NCBI GenBank assembly: GCA_003231035.1
Contig: QIHU01000017.1
Location: 1-12,494, forward strand
Direction of reading: 5' to 3'
Origin: Acidobacteriota bacterium
GTDB taxonomy: Bacteria; Acidobacteriota; Thermoanaerobaculia; Multivoradales; SZUA-115
DNA length: 12,494 bases
The notes under the pieces are model-generated. The model had not been told where the DNA came from and searched no databases. It saw only the letters and a program-made list of their open reading frames with translations. Position numbers and translations under genes: made by a program. Below, one piece after another: positions 5,142-12,471 of the stretch. Positions within the stretch are counted from its first letter, which is position 1. Every line of letters begins with the position of its first letter.

Positions 5142-7604
5142 ATGAAGCGATTACCCTTCAATCCGGCGAGTCGACTAGCCGTTATCTTGCTGAAAACATT
5201 GATATTTACATCGATTGTAGTATCTATGGCGACGAGCTGCGCAGCCGAGCCCGCGCAGACCCAAGAGCCGGCACCATCACGACCCGCCTCGTCGGCGGCC
5301 GAGGAGCGATCCATGTCCGATAATTCGGCAAACGCCGCCAAGCCGGCTACCAGTCACCACGGGGGCACTGGCAAACCGAACCGCCTGGCGCAAGAGAGCA
5401 GCCCCTATCTGCTCCTTCATCAATTCAATCCCGTCGATTGGTACCCGTGGGGCGAGGAAGCCTTCGCGCGCGCCCGCAAGGAAGGCAAACCGATCTTTCT
5501 CTCGGTGGGCTATTCGACCTGCTACTGGTGCCATGTCATGGAGCGGCAGTCCTTTTCCAATCCGGAGATCGCCGAGCTGATGAACCGCAACTTCATCAAC
5601 ATCAAAGTCGACCGCGAGGAGCGGCCCGACTTGGACGAGATCTACATGGCGGCAACCCAGATGCTGACCGGCCACGGCGGCTGGCCTAACTCGGTCTTCC
5701 TCACCCCCGAACTCAAGCCTTTTTACGCTGGCACCTACTTTCCGCCCACCGATCAGGGCGGGCGTCCCGGGTTCCCCACTCTGATCCTCGGGTTGAGCGA
5801 CGCTTGGAAGAACCGGCGTAGCGATGTCGAGAGCCAGGCTGAGGAACTCAGCAAAGCGATTCGCAAGTACCTGGAAGATCGCGGCCAACCTGGTGAAACG
5901 GTACCTTCGGCTGAGGCGGCTGAGAGGTCCCTGGCCGGATTGGCCCGGCGCTTCGACAAGGAGTGGGGTGGCTTTGGCTCGGCACCCAAATTCCCGACCC
6001 CGTCCAACCTCTTTCTGCTGCGCGAAATGGCGCAAGACGATCCGCAGGCCGGCCAGATGCTCGCCGCCACTCTCGATCAGATGGCCCGCGGTGGGATCTA
6101 CGACCAACTGGCCGGAGGCTTCCACCGCTACGCCACCGACCGCGAGTGGAAAGTGCCGCACTTCGAGAAGATGCTCTACGACAACGGTCTGCTGCTCTAC
6201 CTCTACGCGGCGGAGCACGAGCGCACCGCGGACCCGGAACTGGGGCGCGTCGCGCGCGAGACGGCCGATTTCTTGATCCGTGAAATGACCTCGTCCGACG
6301 GAGCCTTCCTGAGCGCGATCGATGCGGAGACGGATGGAGAAGAGGGTGCCTACTATGTGTGGACCCGCGCCGAACTGGACGAGGTTCTCGGAGCCGAGGA
6401 TGCGATCTTCCTGGCGTCGTTGTTGGGTTTTGATGGCCAGCCGTTCTTCGAGGGCGACCACTTCGTGCTCCACCTGCCGAAGCCCTTGCCCGAGCAGGCG
6501 AAAACACGCCGCCTGCCGCTGGCGGAATTGCTAGGACAGATGCGACCCTTGCGCGACCGCCTCCTGAAGCGGCGCGACGGCCGAGACCGACCGCTGACCG
6601 ACGACAAGGTGCTGACCGACTGGAACGGCATGGCGATTGCCGGGATGGTCCGCGCCGGCAAGGCGCTAGATGACGAGGATCTCATTGCCCGCGCCGCCCG
6701 CGCCGCCGATTTTGTTCTTGGGCGGATGCGGGGCAAGGACGGCCTGCTGCTGCACAGTTGGCGTGGCGGTACGGCCAAGATCCCCGCCTACCTGGGCGAC
6801 TACGCCTTCTTCGTGCGTGGTCTGTTGGAGCTGCATCGGGTTTCTGGCCAGGCGAAGTGGCTTGAGGCGGCGGCGGAGCTGACCGACCAGCAGATCGATC
6901 GGCTAGGAGATCCTGCCGGCGGCTTCTTCGTCGCGGGAGAGAACCCGAATCTGCTGGCGCGCAGCAAAGACGCCACCGACGGCGCCACGCCGTCCCCCAA
7001 CGCCATCGCGATTCTCAATCTGCTCGAGCTTGACGCTCGTTCTGAACAACCACGTTGGCGCCAGGCGGCGCACCGCGCGCTGCTTGCTTTTGCACCGGTC
7101 GTGGAACAGATGCCGGAAGCGGTCCGCATGTTGACTCTGGCCGCGCGCCGCTACACTGCCACGGCTGCGCCTAGTGCTGAAGCCAAGAACGCGTCTCCAG
7201 TCGCTGCCCCCGGTTCTCAAGACCCCGGCTCGCCAGATCCTGAGACGCTGGTCACCGCGACCTTGAGGACGACGGAAGAAGAGGTCGAGGGCGGCCGAGC
7301 CTTCACCCTTGACGTGGAGGTCCAGGAGGGCTGGCACATCAACGCCAACCCAGCCAGCAACGAGTTCTTGATCGCCACCGCTGTCGAGGGACGCGATGCC
7401 GAGCTGAGCCAGGTGGTCTATCCCAAGGGCGAGAGCGTTCGCTTCTCCTTCGCCGACGAGGAGGTCGTCGTCTATCAAGGCAAGGTGGAGATCCAGGGGA
7501 AGTTGCGCGCCACGGATGAGGGGGCGACGCTGGTACTGACCTATCAGCCCTGCGACGACAGCCGGTGTCTGCGGCCGGTGGAGAGGGTGCTAACGATCCC
7601 GTGA
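5142..7604 (+). CDS. DUF255/thioredoxin-like protein (YyaL/SPATA20 family) with C-terminal DsbD-alpha-like domain
   Basis: 820 residues from ATG 5142. The N-terminus looks like a lipoprotein signal (basic n-region, hydrophobic LAVILLKTLIFTSIVVSMA, then TSC), followed by an Ala/Pro/Ser linker. The DUF255 thioredoxin-like domain begins at NRLAQESSPYLLLHQFNPVD and has CYWC at 127-130, with DREERPD and GGWPNSVFLTP downstream. Residues about 210-690 form the alpha/alpha-barrel typical of the family (GGIYDQLAGGFHRYATD, WKVPHFEKMLYDN). Residues about 698-820 resemble the DsbD N-terminal domain: GWHINANPASNEFL, and QPCDDSRCLRP with two cysteines. This extra domain suggests periplasmic thiol-disulfide work. 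Alternative starts are ATG 5058, and ATG 5313, which has GAGGAG six bases upstream and would give a cytoplasmic form. The domain calls are firm; the start and location are not. Confidence 0.85.
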   Translation: MKRLPFNPASRLAVILLKTLIFTSIVVSMATSCAAEPAQTQEPAPSRPASSAAEERSMSDNSANAAKPATSHHGGTGKPNRLAQESSPYLLLHQFNPVDWYPWGEEAFARARKEGKPIFLSVGYSTCYWCHVMERQSFSNPEIAELMNRNFINIKVDREERPDLDEIYMAATQMLTGHGGWPNSVFLTPELKPFYAGTYFPPTDQGGRPGFPTLILGLSDAWKNRRSDVESQAEELSKAIRKYLEDRGQPGETVPSAEAAERSLAGLARRFDKEWGGFGSAPKFPTPSNLFLLREMAQDDPQAGQMLAATLDQMARGGIYDQLAGGFHRYATDREWKVPHFEKMLYDNGLLLYLYAAEHERTADPELGRVARETADFLIREMTSSDGAFLSAIDAETDGEEGAYYVWTRAELDEVLGAEDAIFLASLLGFDGQPFFEGDHFVLHLPKPLPEQAKTRRLPLAELLGQMRPLRDRLLKRRDGRDRPLTDDKVLTDWNGMAIAGMVRAGKALDDEDLIARAARAADFVLGRMRGKDGLLLHSWRGGTAKIPAYLGDYAFFVRGLLELHRVSGQAKWLEAAAELTDQQIDRLGDPAGGFFVAGENPNLLARSKDATDGATPSPNAIAILNLLELDARSEQPRWRQAAHRALLAFAPVVEQMPEAVRMLTLAARRYTATAAPSAEAKNASPVAAPGSQDPGSPDPETLVTATLRTTEEEVEGGRAFTLDVEVQEGWHINANPASNEFLIATAVEGRDAELSQVVYPKGESVRFSFADEEVVVYQGKVEIQGKLRATDEGATLVLTYQPCDDSRCLRPVERVLTIP

Positions 7605-7625
7605 GGGCTGAGGTCGCGGCTCCCG

Positions 7626-7808
7626 GTGGCCCATAGCGCCGCCTGGATCGAGGCTGGCCCGGCTACTCTGGTGCTCGCCTTCGACCGGGAGCCACTGCGC
7701 GAGGCCGGCTTTGGCGCGCCTTACGAGATTCGCGATCTCCGGTTGATGGATCAAGGCCGCATGGGCTTGCTGCATCAGCAGGCGCGGGGTGTGATGATCG
7801 GGCGCTAG
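7626..7808 (+). pseudogene. Short ORF, possible remnant of an exported protein's C-terminal domain
   Basis: Sixty codons from GTG 7626, in the same frame as the preceding gene and only 21 bases after its stop. No Shine-Dalgarno site is evident. The sequence TLVLAFDREPLREAGFGAPYEIRDLRL resembles the last beta strands of secreted or cell-surface proteins (a 'GPY-x-(I/L)-xx-(L/V)-x-L-xD' pattern), so it may be the tail of a lost gene. It could also be spurious, or a leader peptide for the structured region that starts 18 bases after its TAG. Low certainty. Confidence 0.3.
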
Positions 7809-7825
7809 AAGTCGAATCTTAAGAT

Positions 7826-7854
7826 GCGGGACGCCGGTTTCTTCGGCGTCCCGC
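7826..7854 (+). terminator. Strong stem-loop upstream of the trans-sulfuration gene
   Basis: GCGGGACGCCG (7826-7836) pairs perfectly with CGGCGTCCCGC (7844-7854) around the loop GTTTCTT. The stem is eleven pairs and GC-rich, but no U-tract follows. It may end transcription of the upstream gene, or be the first element of a regulatory leader, since its 3' arm can pair elsewhere. Confidence 0.5.
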
Positions 7855-7890
7855 GATACGATGCGCGGGATCCACTTTCTGGGAGATCCC
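7849..7890 (+). promoter_or_regulatory. Alternative pairings in the leader of the trans-sulfuration gene
   Basis: TCCCGCG (7849-7855) can pair with CGCGGGA (7864-7870), which would break the upstream stem. GGGATC (7867-7872) can pair with GATCCC (7885-7890), which would hide part of the GGGAGA ribosome site before ATG 7892. The three pairings exclude one another in chain, the logic of an attenuator. This is read from the sequence only. Confidence 0.35.
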
Positions 7891-7891
7891 T

Positions 7892-9076
7892 ATGACCACC
7901 AAGAGTTCGTCGCCTCCGTCCCACGCCACCGATTCGCTAGAAACGCGCAGCGTTCACGCGGGGGAGCCGCGGCCGCGCCCAAGTGGGGCGTTGGTTGCCC
8001 CGATCTACCAGTCGAGTACCTACGAGTACCACGGCGAGGACTACCACGACGTCGCTTACCTGCGGCTGTCGACCACGCCGAGTCAAGTGTCGGTGGGTCG
8101 CAAGATCGCCGCTCTCGAAGGGGCCGAGGCGGCGCTGGTGACGGCGAGCGGCATGGCGGCGATCTCGGCGACGCTGATGGCTTTCACCTCGGCCGGGGAT
8201 CACATCCTGGCGCAAGATTGCCTCTACGGCGGCACGCAGAGCTTTCTGCGCGGAGACTTGAGCCGCTTTGGAGTGGAACACTCCGCAATCGACCCGCAGC
8301 GGCCCGAGAGCTGGGCGGCGCAGCTCAAGCCAACCACCCGGTTGATCTACGTCGAGACACTGACCAACCCGCTGGTTCAGGTTGCCGACCTCGAAGCGGT
8401 CGTCGCCTTTGCCCGCGAGCACGATTTGATATCGGTGATCGACAACACCTTCGCCAGCCCGGTCAACTTCCGTCCCGCCGAGCATGGTTTCGATCTGGTG
8501 ATGGAAAGTTGCACCAAGTACATGAACGGCCACAGCGACTTGGTCGCCGGAAGCGTCGCCGGCTCGGCCGAGAAGGTGCGCCGGATCAAGCTCACCCTCG
8601 ATCATCTGGGCGGCTGCCTCGATCCCCACGCCTGTTTCCTCTTGCAGCGCGGCTTGAAAACGCTCACCCTTCGAGTGCGGGCACAAAACGCTTCGGCGCT
8701 GGCGCTGGCCCGCCTTCTCGACAGCCACCCGGCGGTGGCGCAAGTCAACTATCCTGGGCTTAAGGGCCACCCTGAGCACGCGCGGGCGGCGGCGCTGTTC
8801 GACGGCTTCGGTGGCATGGTCAGCTTTGAGCTGGAAGGTGGCACGACGGCTGCCGAGGCACTGCTCGAGGCGGTCACTCTACCGACGGTGGCGGTGAGTC
8901 TCGGTGGCCCTGAGACCTTGATGGTGCGGCCCGCGGCGGCGATCCACTCGCAGGCTTCGGCCGAACAGCGCGAGGCCAGCGGTATCACGGAGGGGCTCAT
9001 TCGCATGTCCGTGGGGCTGGAAGGAACCGACGACCTCCTCGCCGACCTAGCCCAGGCGTTGGAGCAGGTCGGTTAG
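7892..9076 (+). CDS. Trans-sulfuration PLP enzyme (cystathionine gamma-synthase/lyase or methionine gamma-lyase type)
   Basis: A 394-residue fold-type I PLP enzyme of the Cys/Met metabolism family, usual length. Landmarks: SVHAGEPRPRPSGALVAPIYQSSTYEY at the start, LEGAEAALVTASGMAAISATL (PLP stacking and phosphate region), ETLTNPLVQVADL, VIDNTFASPVNFRP with the Asp that contacts the pyridine nitrogen, and the Schiff-base Lys209 in ESCTKYMNGHSDLVAG. Near the C-terminus, LPTVAVSLGGPETLMVRPA and IRMSVGLE are conserved. The usual YSR-x-x-NPT is YLRLSTTPSQ at residues 56-65; Tyr56 and Arg58, which hold PLP phosphate from the neighbouring subunit, remain. The exact reaction (synthase, lyase or desulfhydrase) cannot be decided. 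GGGAGA lies five bases before ATG. The stop overlaps the convergent membrane-protein gene by four bases. Confidence 0.9.
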   Translation: MTTKSSSPPSHATDSLETRSVHAGEPRPRPSGALVAPIYQSSTYEYHGEDYHDVAYLRLSTTPSQVSVGRKIAALEGAEAALVTASGMAAISATLMAFTSAGDHILAQDCLYGGTQSFLRGDLSRFGVEHSAIDPQRPESWAAQLKPTTRLIYVETLTNPLVQVADLEAVVAFAREHDLISVIDNTFASPVNFRPAEHGFDLVMESCTKYMNGHSDLVAGSVAGSAEKVRRIKLTLDHLGGCLDPHACFLLQRGLKTLTLRVRAQNASALALARLLDSHPAVAQVNYPGLKGHPEHARAAALFDGFGGMVSFELEGGTTAAEALLEAVTLPTVAVSLGGPETLMVRPAAAIHSQASAEQREASGITEGLIRMSVGLEGTDDLLADLAQALEQVG

Positions 9077-10407
9077 TGCAGTCGAAGGAGCTTGCCGAGC
9101 CTACCGCTCAGCTCGCGCTTGCGGCGCAGCTCCCACACCAACAGTGCGACGAAGCCGCCGTACTCGATCCACAGGTAGGCGGCGTGCTCATGGCGCAGCC
9201 AGTAGACCAGGTAGGAGAGTAGGCTCAGGGCCGTCAGCCAGCTCCACGAGGTCAGGCCGACGGCCACCGCCAGCGGTGCTGCCCAAAGGAGGTACCAGGG
9301 CATGATCGCTGGGCCGAAGATGACCAGGGCGGCGAGAATCAGGAAACAGCTGTCCACTTGGCGTTGTGCGTTGTCGTTGTTGTCGTCGCTGCCGTTACCT
9401 TCGTCCGAGGCCCGCCAGTAGGCCAGGGTTACCCAAAGGATAGTGCCCAGGATCAGCAGTCGGCTGACCCAGTGCGCACCGCTGCTCGGTGATCCGATGG
9501 GCAGCCAACCTAGAACACGGGTCAAGAGGTTAAAGGGGCCGGCGTTGAAGATCCACTCGCGGCTGTAGGTCGCAAGACCACCCAAGAAGTGGGGCAGGCC
9601 GGACAGAAAGGGGAGGCAGAGCAGGGTCGCGACGAGGGCCGCGGTCCACCCGTGGCGCCAGGGGCGGCGCCCAAGGAGCACTCCAGCGAGGGGCAGCGGG
9701 GCCACCTTGACCAAAACGGACCCCGCCCACCAGGCTCCCGCCCGGCGCCTCTGGCCATGCAAGGCCGCATGGAGAGCGGCCAAGAGGAGGAAGATCATCA
9801 CCGCGTCCACATGGCCCGAGCCGGCGAACTCCTTGATAGCCAGTGGGTTCCAGGCGTACAGCAAGACCTCTTCGCGTCCCCGGCCGACCTTGCTCAGCAG
9901 CAGAACCAAGACCCAGCAGCTGGCAAGATCGAAGGCTGCAACGAAGAACTTGAAAACGAAGACGCTGCCGGGGGCCACCCAGTGGGAGAGGGCGAAGAGC
10001 AGCTGCGACGCCGGTGGGTAGACGGAGGTGTGGTTGCGGTAGCTGATCCGTTCCCAGACCTCCTCCCACGGTGCTTCGTCCATGAGCTGGCCGGCGGCGC
10101 TGAGTTCGTCGTCGAAGGCCAGCTCTTCGATCTGAGCTGGAGTTTGGCTATAGGGGTTGGAGCCGCGAGCGGTGAGGTGGCCGTCCCACAGGTAGCGCCA
10201 GATATCGTTGTCGTAGAGCAGAAAGCTCTGGTAGCCGACGGCGCTACCGCTGAGGTCATGGGCGAGCGCGGTGACGGGGCGCGGTGGCGGCAACCCGGCG
10301 AAGAGCATGACCAGCCGAAAGAGGGTCGCGAATAGGAAAATCAGCGCCAGCGTAGCGCGCTGGTGGTGGCGGGCAAGCCGCCGTGCCGTGCGCAGTGCCA
10401 GCGGCAA
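9073..10407 (-). CDS. Polytopic membrane protein, GT-C/GT87-like mannosyltransferase family
   Basis: At least ten hydrophobic helices. An N-terminal loop carries DNDIWRYLWDG, a typical acidic motif of GT-C glycosyltransferases, followed by RGSNPYSQTP and YRNHTSVYPPASQLLFAL. LLYAWNPLAIKEFAGSGHVD is characteristic of a DUF2029/GT87-like family. Such proteins use polyprenyl-phosphate sugars to glycosylate lipids or glycans on the outer face of the membrane. The first canonical start in frame is a TTG at 10407, but the frame upstream to about 10575 still encodes two hydrophobic helices (WAPLAACGFLSLAGYGWAAF and VVSFLALFGGLFVLL), so the true N-terminus is probably longer. One loop is rich in Asn/Asp (EGNGSDDNNDNAQ). 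It is the second gene after the exported protein upstream on the same strand. Substrate unknown. Confidence 0.8.
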   Translation of the reverse strand: MPLALRTARRLARHHQRATLALIFLFATLFRLVMLFAGLPPPRPVTALAHDLSGSAVGYQSFLLYDNDIWRYLWDGHLTARGSNPYSQTPAQIEELAFDDELSAAGQLMDEAPWEEVWERISYRNHTSVYPPASQLLFALSHWVAPGSVFVFKFFVAAFDLASCWVLVLLLSKVGRGREEVLLYAWNPLAIKEFAGSGHVDAVMIFLLLAALHAALHGQRRRAGAWWAGSVLVKVAPLPLAGVLLGRRPWRHGWTAALVATLLCLPFLSGLPHFLGGLATYSREWIFNAGPFNLLTRVLGWLPIGSPSSGAHWVSRLLILGTILWVTLAYWRASDEGNGSDDNNDNAQRQVDSCFLILAALVIFGPAIMPWYLLWAAPLAVAVGLTSWSWLTALSLLSYLVYWLRHEHAAYLWIEYGGFVALLVWELRRKRELSGRLGKLLRLH

Positions 10408-10564
10408 GAGTACAAATAGACCCCCGAAAAGGGCCAGGAAAGAGACGACATCGGCGAGGCGGTTACTGGCGGAGAGCCCGAAAGCCGCCCAGCCATAGCC
10501 GGCTAGGCTCAGGAAACCGCAGGCCGCCAGAGGAGCCCAACCGCCGGGATCGCCGCCGCGCGAG

Positions 10565-11023
10565 CTACTTCGAATCGTCGACCAAGGTCGCCGTCTCGGC
10601 GCCTTCGGTCCACACCGAAATATCGAAACCCGCCGGTGCCTTGGGAAGAACCTTGACGCTGCTGATGTAGCCGTTCTCGATCACGTAGGTGAGCTTGAGC
10701 CATTGGCCGGGAGAGAAATCGGCGAAGGCTAGCTTCTTGCGTCCTTCAAACTGCTTACGTGCCTTGGCCCGGATCCGCACCTTCTTGTTGATGTGGATCC
10801 GCGCCTCTCCGGTCTCGTGACGCACCCGCAGGGTGCGGTTAGGCTGGATCTTGACGACCTGACAGTGAACGCTGTTGGTCACCTCGACCGGGCTGGGACC
10901 GTCATCGCTGTCCCAGACTTGCCGCCCCGGAGCAGTGGTGGAGGCGGTCACCGGAACGATGGCGAGGAGCAGGGCTCCGGCGAGAAGCGTCAATGCGGCG
11001 TAGCGAGCGAAGTTTCGATGCAT
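10565..11023 (-). CDS. Small exported protein, possible OB/DUF5666-like domain
   Basis: 152 residues. The N-terminus MHRNFARYAALTLLAGALLLAIVPV is a signal peptide, cleaved near TAS. The mature part has SVHCQVVKIQPNRTLRVRHE, then basic strands (KKVRIRAKARKQFEGRKKL), FADFSPGQWLKLTYVIENG and ISSVKVLPKAP. The order of a strand, a turn, a 'd-x-x-pGqw-l-k-l' step and a final strand recalls small beta-barrel proteins such as DUF5666, but the match is weak. One Cys remains after processing. AGGAG lies eight bases before the ATG at 11023. The gene leads a minus-strand pair with the GT87-like gene, whose extended frame would overlap its stop. A TATACT about 50 bases upstream (minus strand 11076-11071) could be its -10 box, without a clear -35. 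Confidence 0.6.
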   Translation of the reverse strand: MHRNFARYAALTLLAGALLLAIVPVTASTTAPGRQVWDSDDGPSPVEVTNSVHCQVVKIQPNRTLRVRHETGEARIHINKKVRIRAKARKQFEGRKKLAFADFSPGQWLKLTYVIENGYISSVKVLPKAPAGFDISVWTEGAETATLVDDSK

Positions 11024-11182
11024 GAGATGAGTCTCCTATCAATGGCTACCTGACGAGCGAGTCAGTGACCAGTATAGCGTCTGACGCCGTTCACCCGAGC
11101 GCGGCTTACTCTGGTGGGGTCCAGTCCTCTCGAGATTCAGGTACGCTTAGCGACCTTACCGATCGACTAGGAGACCTCCTGC

Positions 11183-11893
11183 ATGAAACGTATCCCCCGC
11201 CCCCTCGATCCGGTCGAGTTGCGTGTGCTGGGCGCCCTACTGGAGAAGGAGCAGACCACTCCCGACCACTATCCGCTGACCGAAAACGCCTTGCGCGCGG
11301 CCTGCAACCAGAAGAGCAATCGCAGCCCGCTGGTGGCCTTGACCGAAACCGAGGTCGCCGATGCCCTCGACCGCCTGTTCGTCGACGTGCTGGTGTGGCA
11401 GACGACGGGGGCGAGGGTGGCCAAGTGGGAGCAAAACACCAAGCGGCGTTGGGCCTTGGCTCCCGGACCCAAGGCGGTGATCACGGAACTCTTGATCCGT
11501 GGCCCCCAGACGGTGGGCGAGCTCAAGGCGCGCTGCGCTCGCATGCATCCGTTCGCCTCCACCGACGAGCTCGAGGCTGCGTTGCGCGAAATGGCCGAAG
11601 GGCCGGAGCCTCTGGTGACACGGCTGACCCGGTGGCCTGGTCAGAAATGGTCGCGTTGGGCGCATCTGGTGGGTGGCCCCGTCGAAGATCAACCACCGCC
11701 GAGCCCGGTCGGCGCAACCGCCTCCGCCACGCCGCCAGTCACTGCGCCTCGCCGTCACGAACCAGGTTTGGCCGATCGAGTGGACCAACTAGTGCTTCGG
11801 GTCGAGACCTTGGAGAAGGAACTGGCCGGTCTCAAGACCGAGCTGGGTATTGAGACCCCCGTCGTCGAAATCCAGAGCGAAGAGGAGGAGTGA
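11183..11893 (+). CDS. yceH: YceH family (DUF480) winged-helix protein
   Basis: 236 residues matching the YceH/DUF480 family: LDPVELRVLGALLEKEQTTPDHYPLT, then NALRAACNQKSNRSPL, and a second winged helix with GPQTVGELKARCARMHPF and LEAALREMAEGPEPLVTRL ending in W-x-HLVGG. Two winged-helix repeats are the family's known structure; its role is unknown and may involve DNA or protein binding. After about residue 165 comes a Pro/Ala-rich linker and a C-terminal coiled coil (LVLRVETLEKELAGLKTEL), often seen in longer members. AGGAG lies about nine bases before the ATG. The stop overlaps the start of the EVE gene by one base (TGATG), so the two are translationally coupled. Confidence 0.9.
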   Translation: MKRIPRPLDPVELRVLGALLEKEQTTPDHYPLTENALRAACNQKSNRSPLVALTETEVADALDRLFVDVLVWQTTGARVAKWEQNTKRRWALAPGPKAVITELLIRGPQTVGELKARCARMHPFASTDELEAALREMAEGPEPLVTRLTRWPGQKWSRWAHLVGGPVEDQPPPSPVGATASATPPVTAPRRHEPGLADRVDQLVLRVETLEKELAGLKTELGIETPVVEIQSEEEE

Positions 11894-12360
11894 TGGCCAA
11901 GCAGTACTGGCTGATGAAGTGCGAACCGGAAGCCTACGCGATCGCTGACCTCGAACGCGACGGCACCACCTGCTGGGAGGGGGTGCGCAACTACCAGGCA
12001 CGCAACACCCTGCGCGACACCATGAAGGTGGGCGACCCTGTGCTGTTCTACGCCTCCAACGCCAAACCCTCAGGCGTTTCGGGATTGGCCGAGGTTTCTC
12101 GCGCCGGCTATCCTGACCACTTCGCCTTCGATCAGGACCACAAGTATTACGACGGCAAGAGCGACCCCGAGAACCCGACCTGGTACATGGTCGACCTGCG
12201 ATTCGTGGAGAAGTTCCCCAAGACCGTTGCCCTGGCCACCCTCAAGGATACCCCAGGACTGGAAGAGATGATGGTCACCAAGCGCGGGATGCGCCTTTCG
12301 ATTCAGCCGGTGACGGCAAAGGAGTATCGGCTTGTGAGGAAGCTGGGTAGGAACCCCTAG
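11893..12360 (+). CDS. EVE-domain protein (THYN1/YTH-like modified-base binder)
   Basis: 155 residues forming a single EVE domain. YWLMKCEPEAYAIADL, WEGVRNYQARNTLRDTMKVGDPVLFYAS (aromatic and Asn/Arg landmarks of the fold), SGLAEVSRAGYPD and WYMVDLRFVEKF are family signatures, and IQPVTAKEYRLVRKLG closes it. EVE proteins have a PUA/YTH-like pocket that binds modified bases in DNA or RNA (the human relative is THYN1) and occur alone or in modification-dependent restriction proteins. Here it stands alone after YceH. ATG 11893 is preferred over GTG 11890 because the purine-rich run AGGAGG is then four to five bases upstream. It ends with TAG and is followed by three stem-loops. Confidence 0.9.
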   Translation: MAKQYWLMKCEPEAYAIADLERDGTTCWEGVRNYQARNTLRDTMKVGDPVLFYASNAKPSGVSGLAEVSRAGYPDHFAFDQDHKYYDGKSDPENPTWYMVDLRFVEKFPKTVALATLKDTPGLEEMMVTKRGMRLSIQPVTAKEYRLVRKLGRNP

Positions 12361-12396
12361 CTCCAGCTACTGCGTGCGCTGAACGCAGCGCGCGAG

Positions 12397-12439
12397 CCCC
12401 TGCGGCGAGCCCGGCCGCTTAGGCCGGACGCCTTAGGGG
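12397..12439 (+). other. Extended imperfect stem-loop downstream of the EVE gene
   Basis: Three nested pairings share one axis: CCCCT (12397-12401) with AGGGG (12435-12439), GGCG (12404-12407) with CGCC (12429-12432), and CCGGCC (12411-12416) with GGCCGG (12422-12427), around the loop GCTTA. In total 15 pairs with small internal loops. This could be a palindromic repeat unit, part of a structured RNA, or a terminator. No U-tract follows it directly. Confidence 0.45.
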
Positions 12440-12443
12440 TGAA

Positions 12444-12469
12444 AACCGAAAAACGACGTTTTTTCGGTT
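12444..12469. terminator. A-tract/T-tract hairpin, likely bidirectional terminator
   Basis: AACCGAAAAACG (12444-12455) pairs with CGTTTTTTCGGTT (12457-12469) with one extra T, so both strands yield a stem with a U-rich 3' arm. It lies about 85 bases past the EVE stop and can terminate transcription from either side. Confidence 0.6.
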
Positions 12470-12471
12470 GA

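Noticed and set aside
5277..6473. Long minus-strand open frame opposite the DUF255 gene
   Set aside because: The plus strand encodes recognisable conserved domains through the whole interval. The opposite frame is an effect of high GC and has low-complexity Arg/Gly content.
7861..8763. Plus-strand frame of about 300 codons over the PLP enzyme
   Set aside because: It is Arg/Pro/Gly-rich without domain features, and the true frame encodes a full trans-sulfuration enzyme.
7937..8779. Minus-strand frame of 280 codons over the PLP enzyme
   Set aside because: Antisense shadow of the conserved enzyme; no ribosome site or recognised motif.
9589..10335. Plus-strand frame of 248 codons opposite the membrane protein
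   Set aside because: The minus frame has helices and family motifs; this one is a composition artefact.
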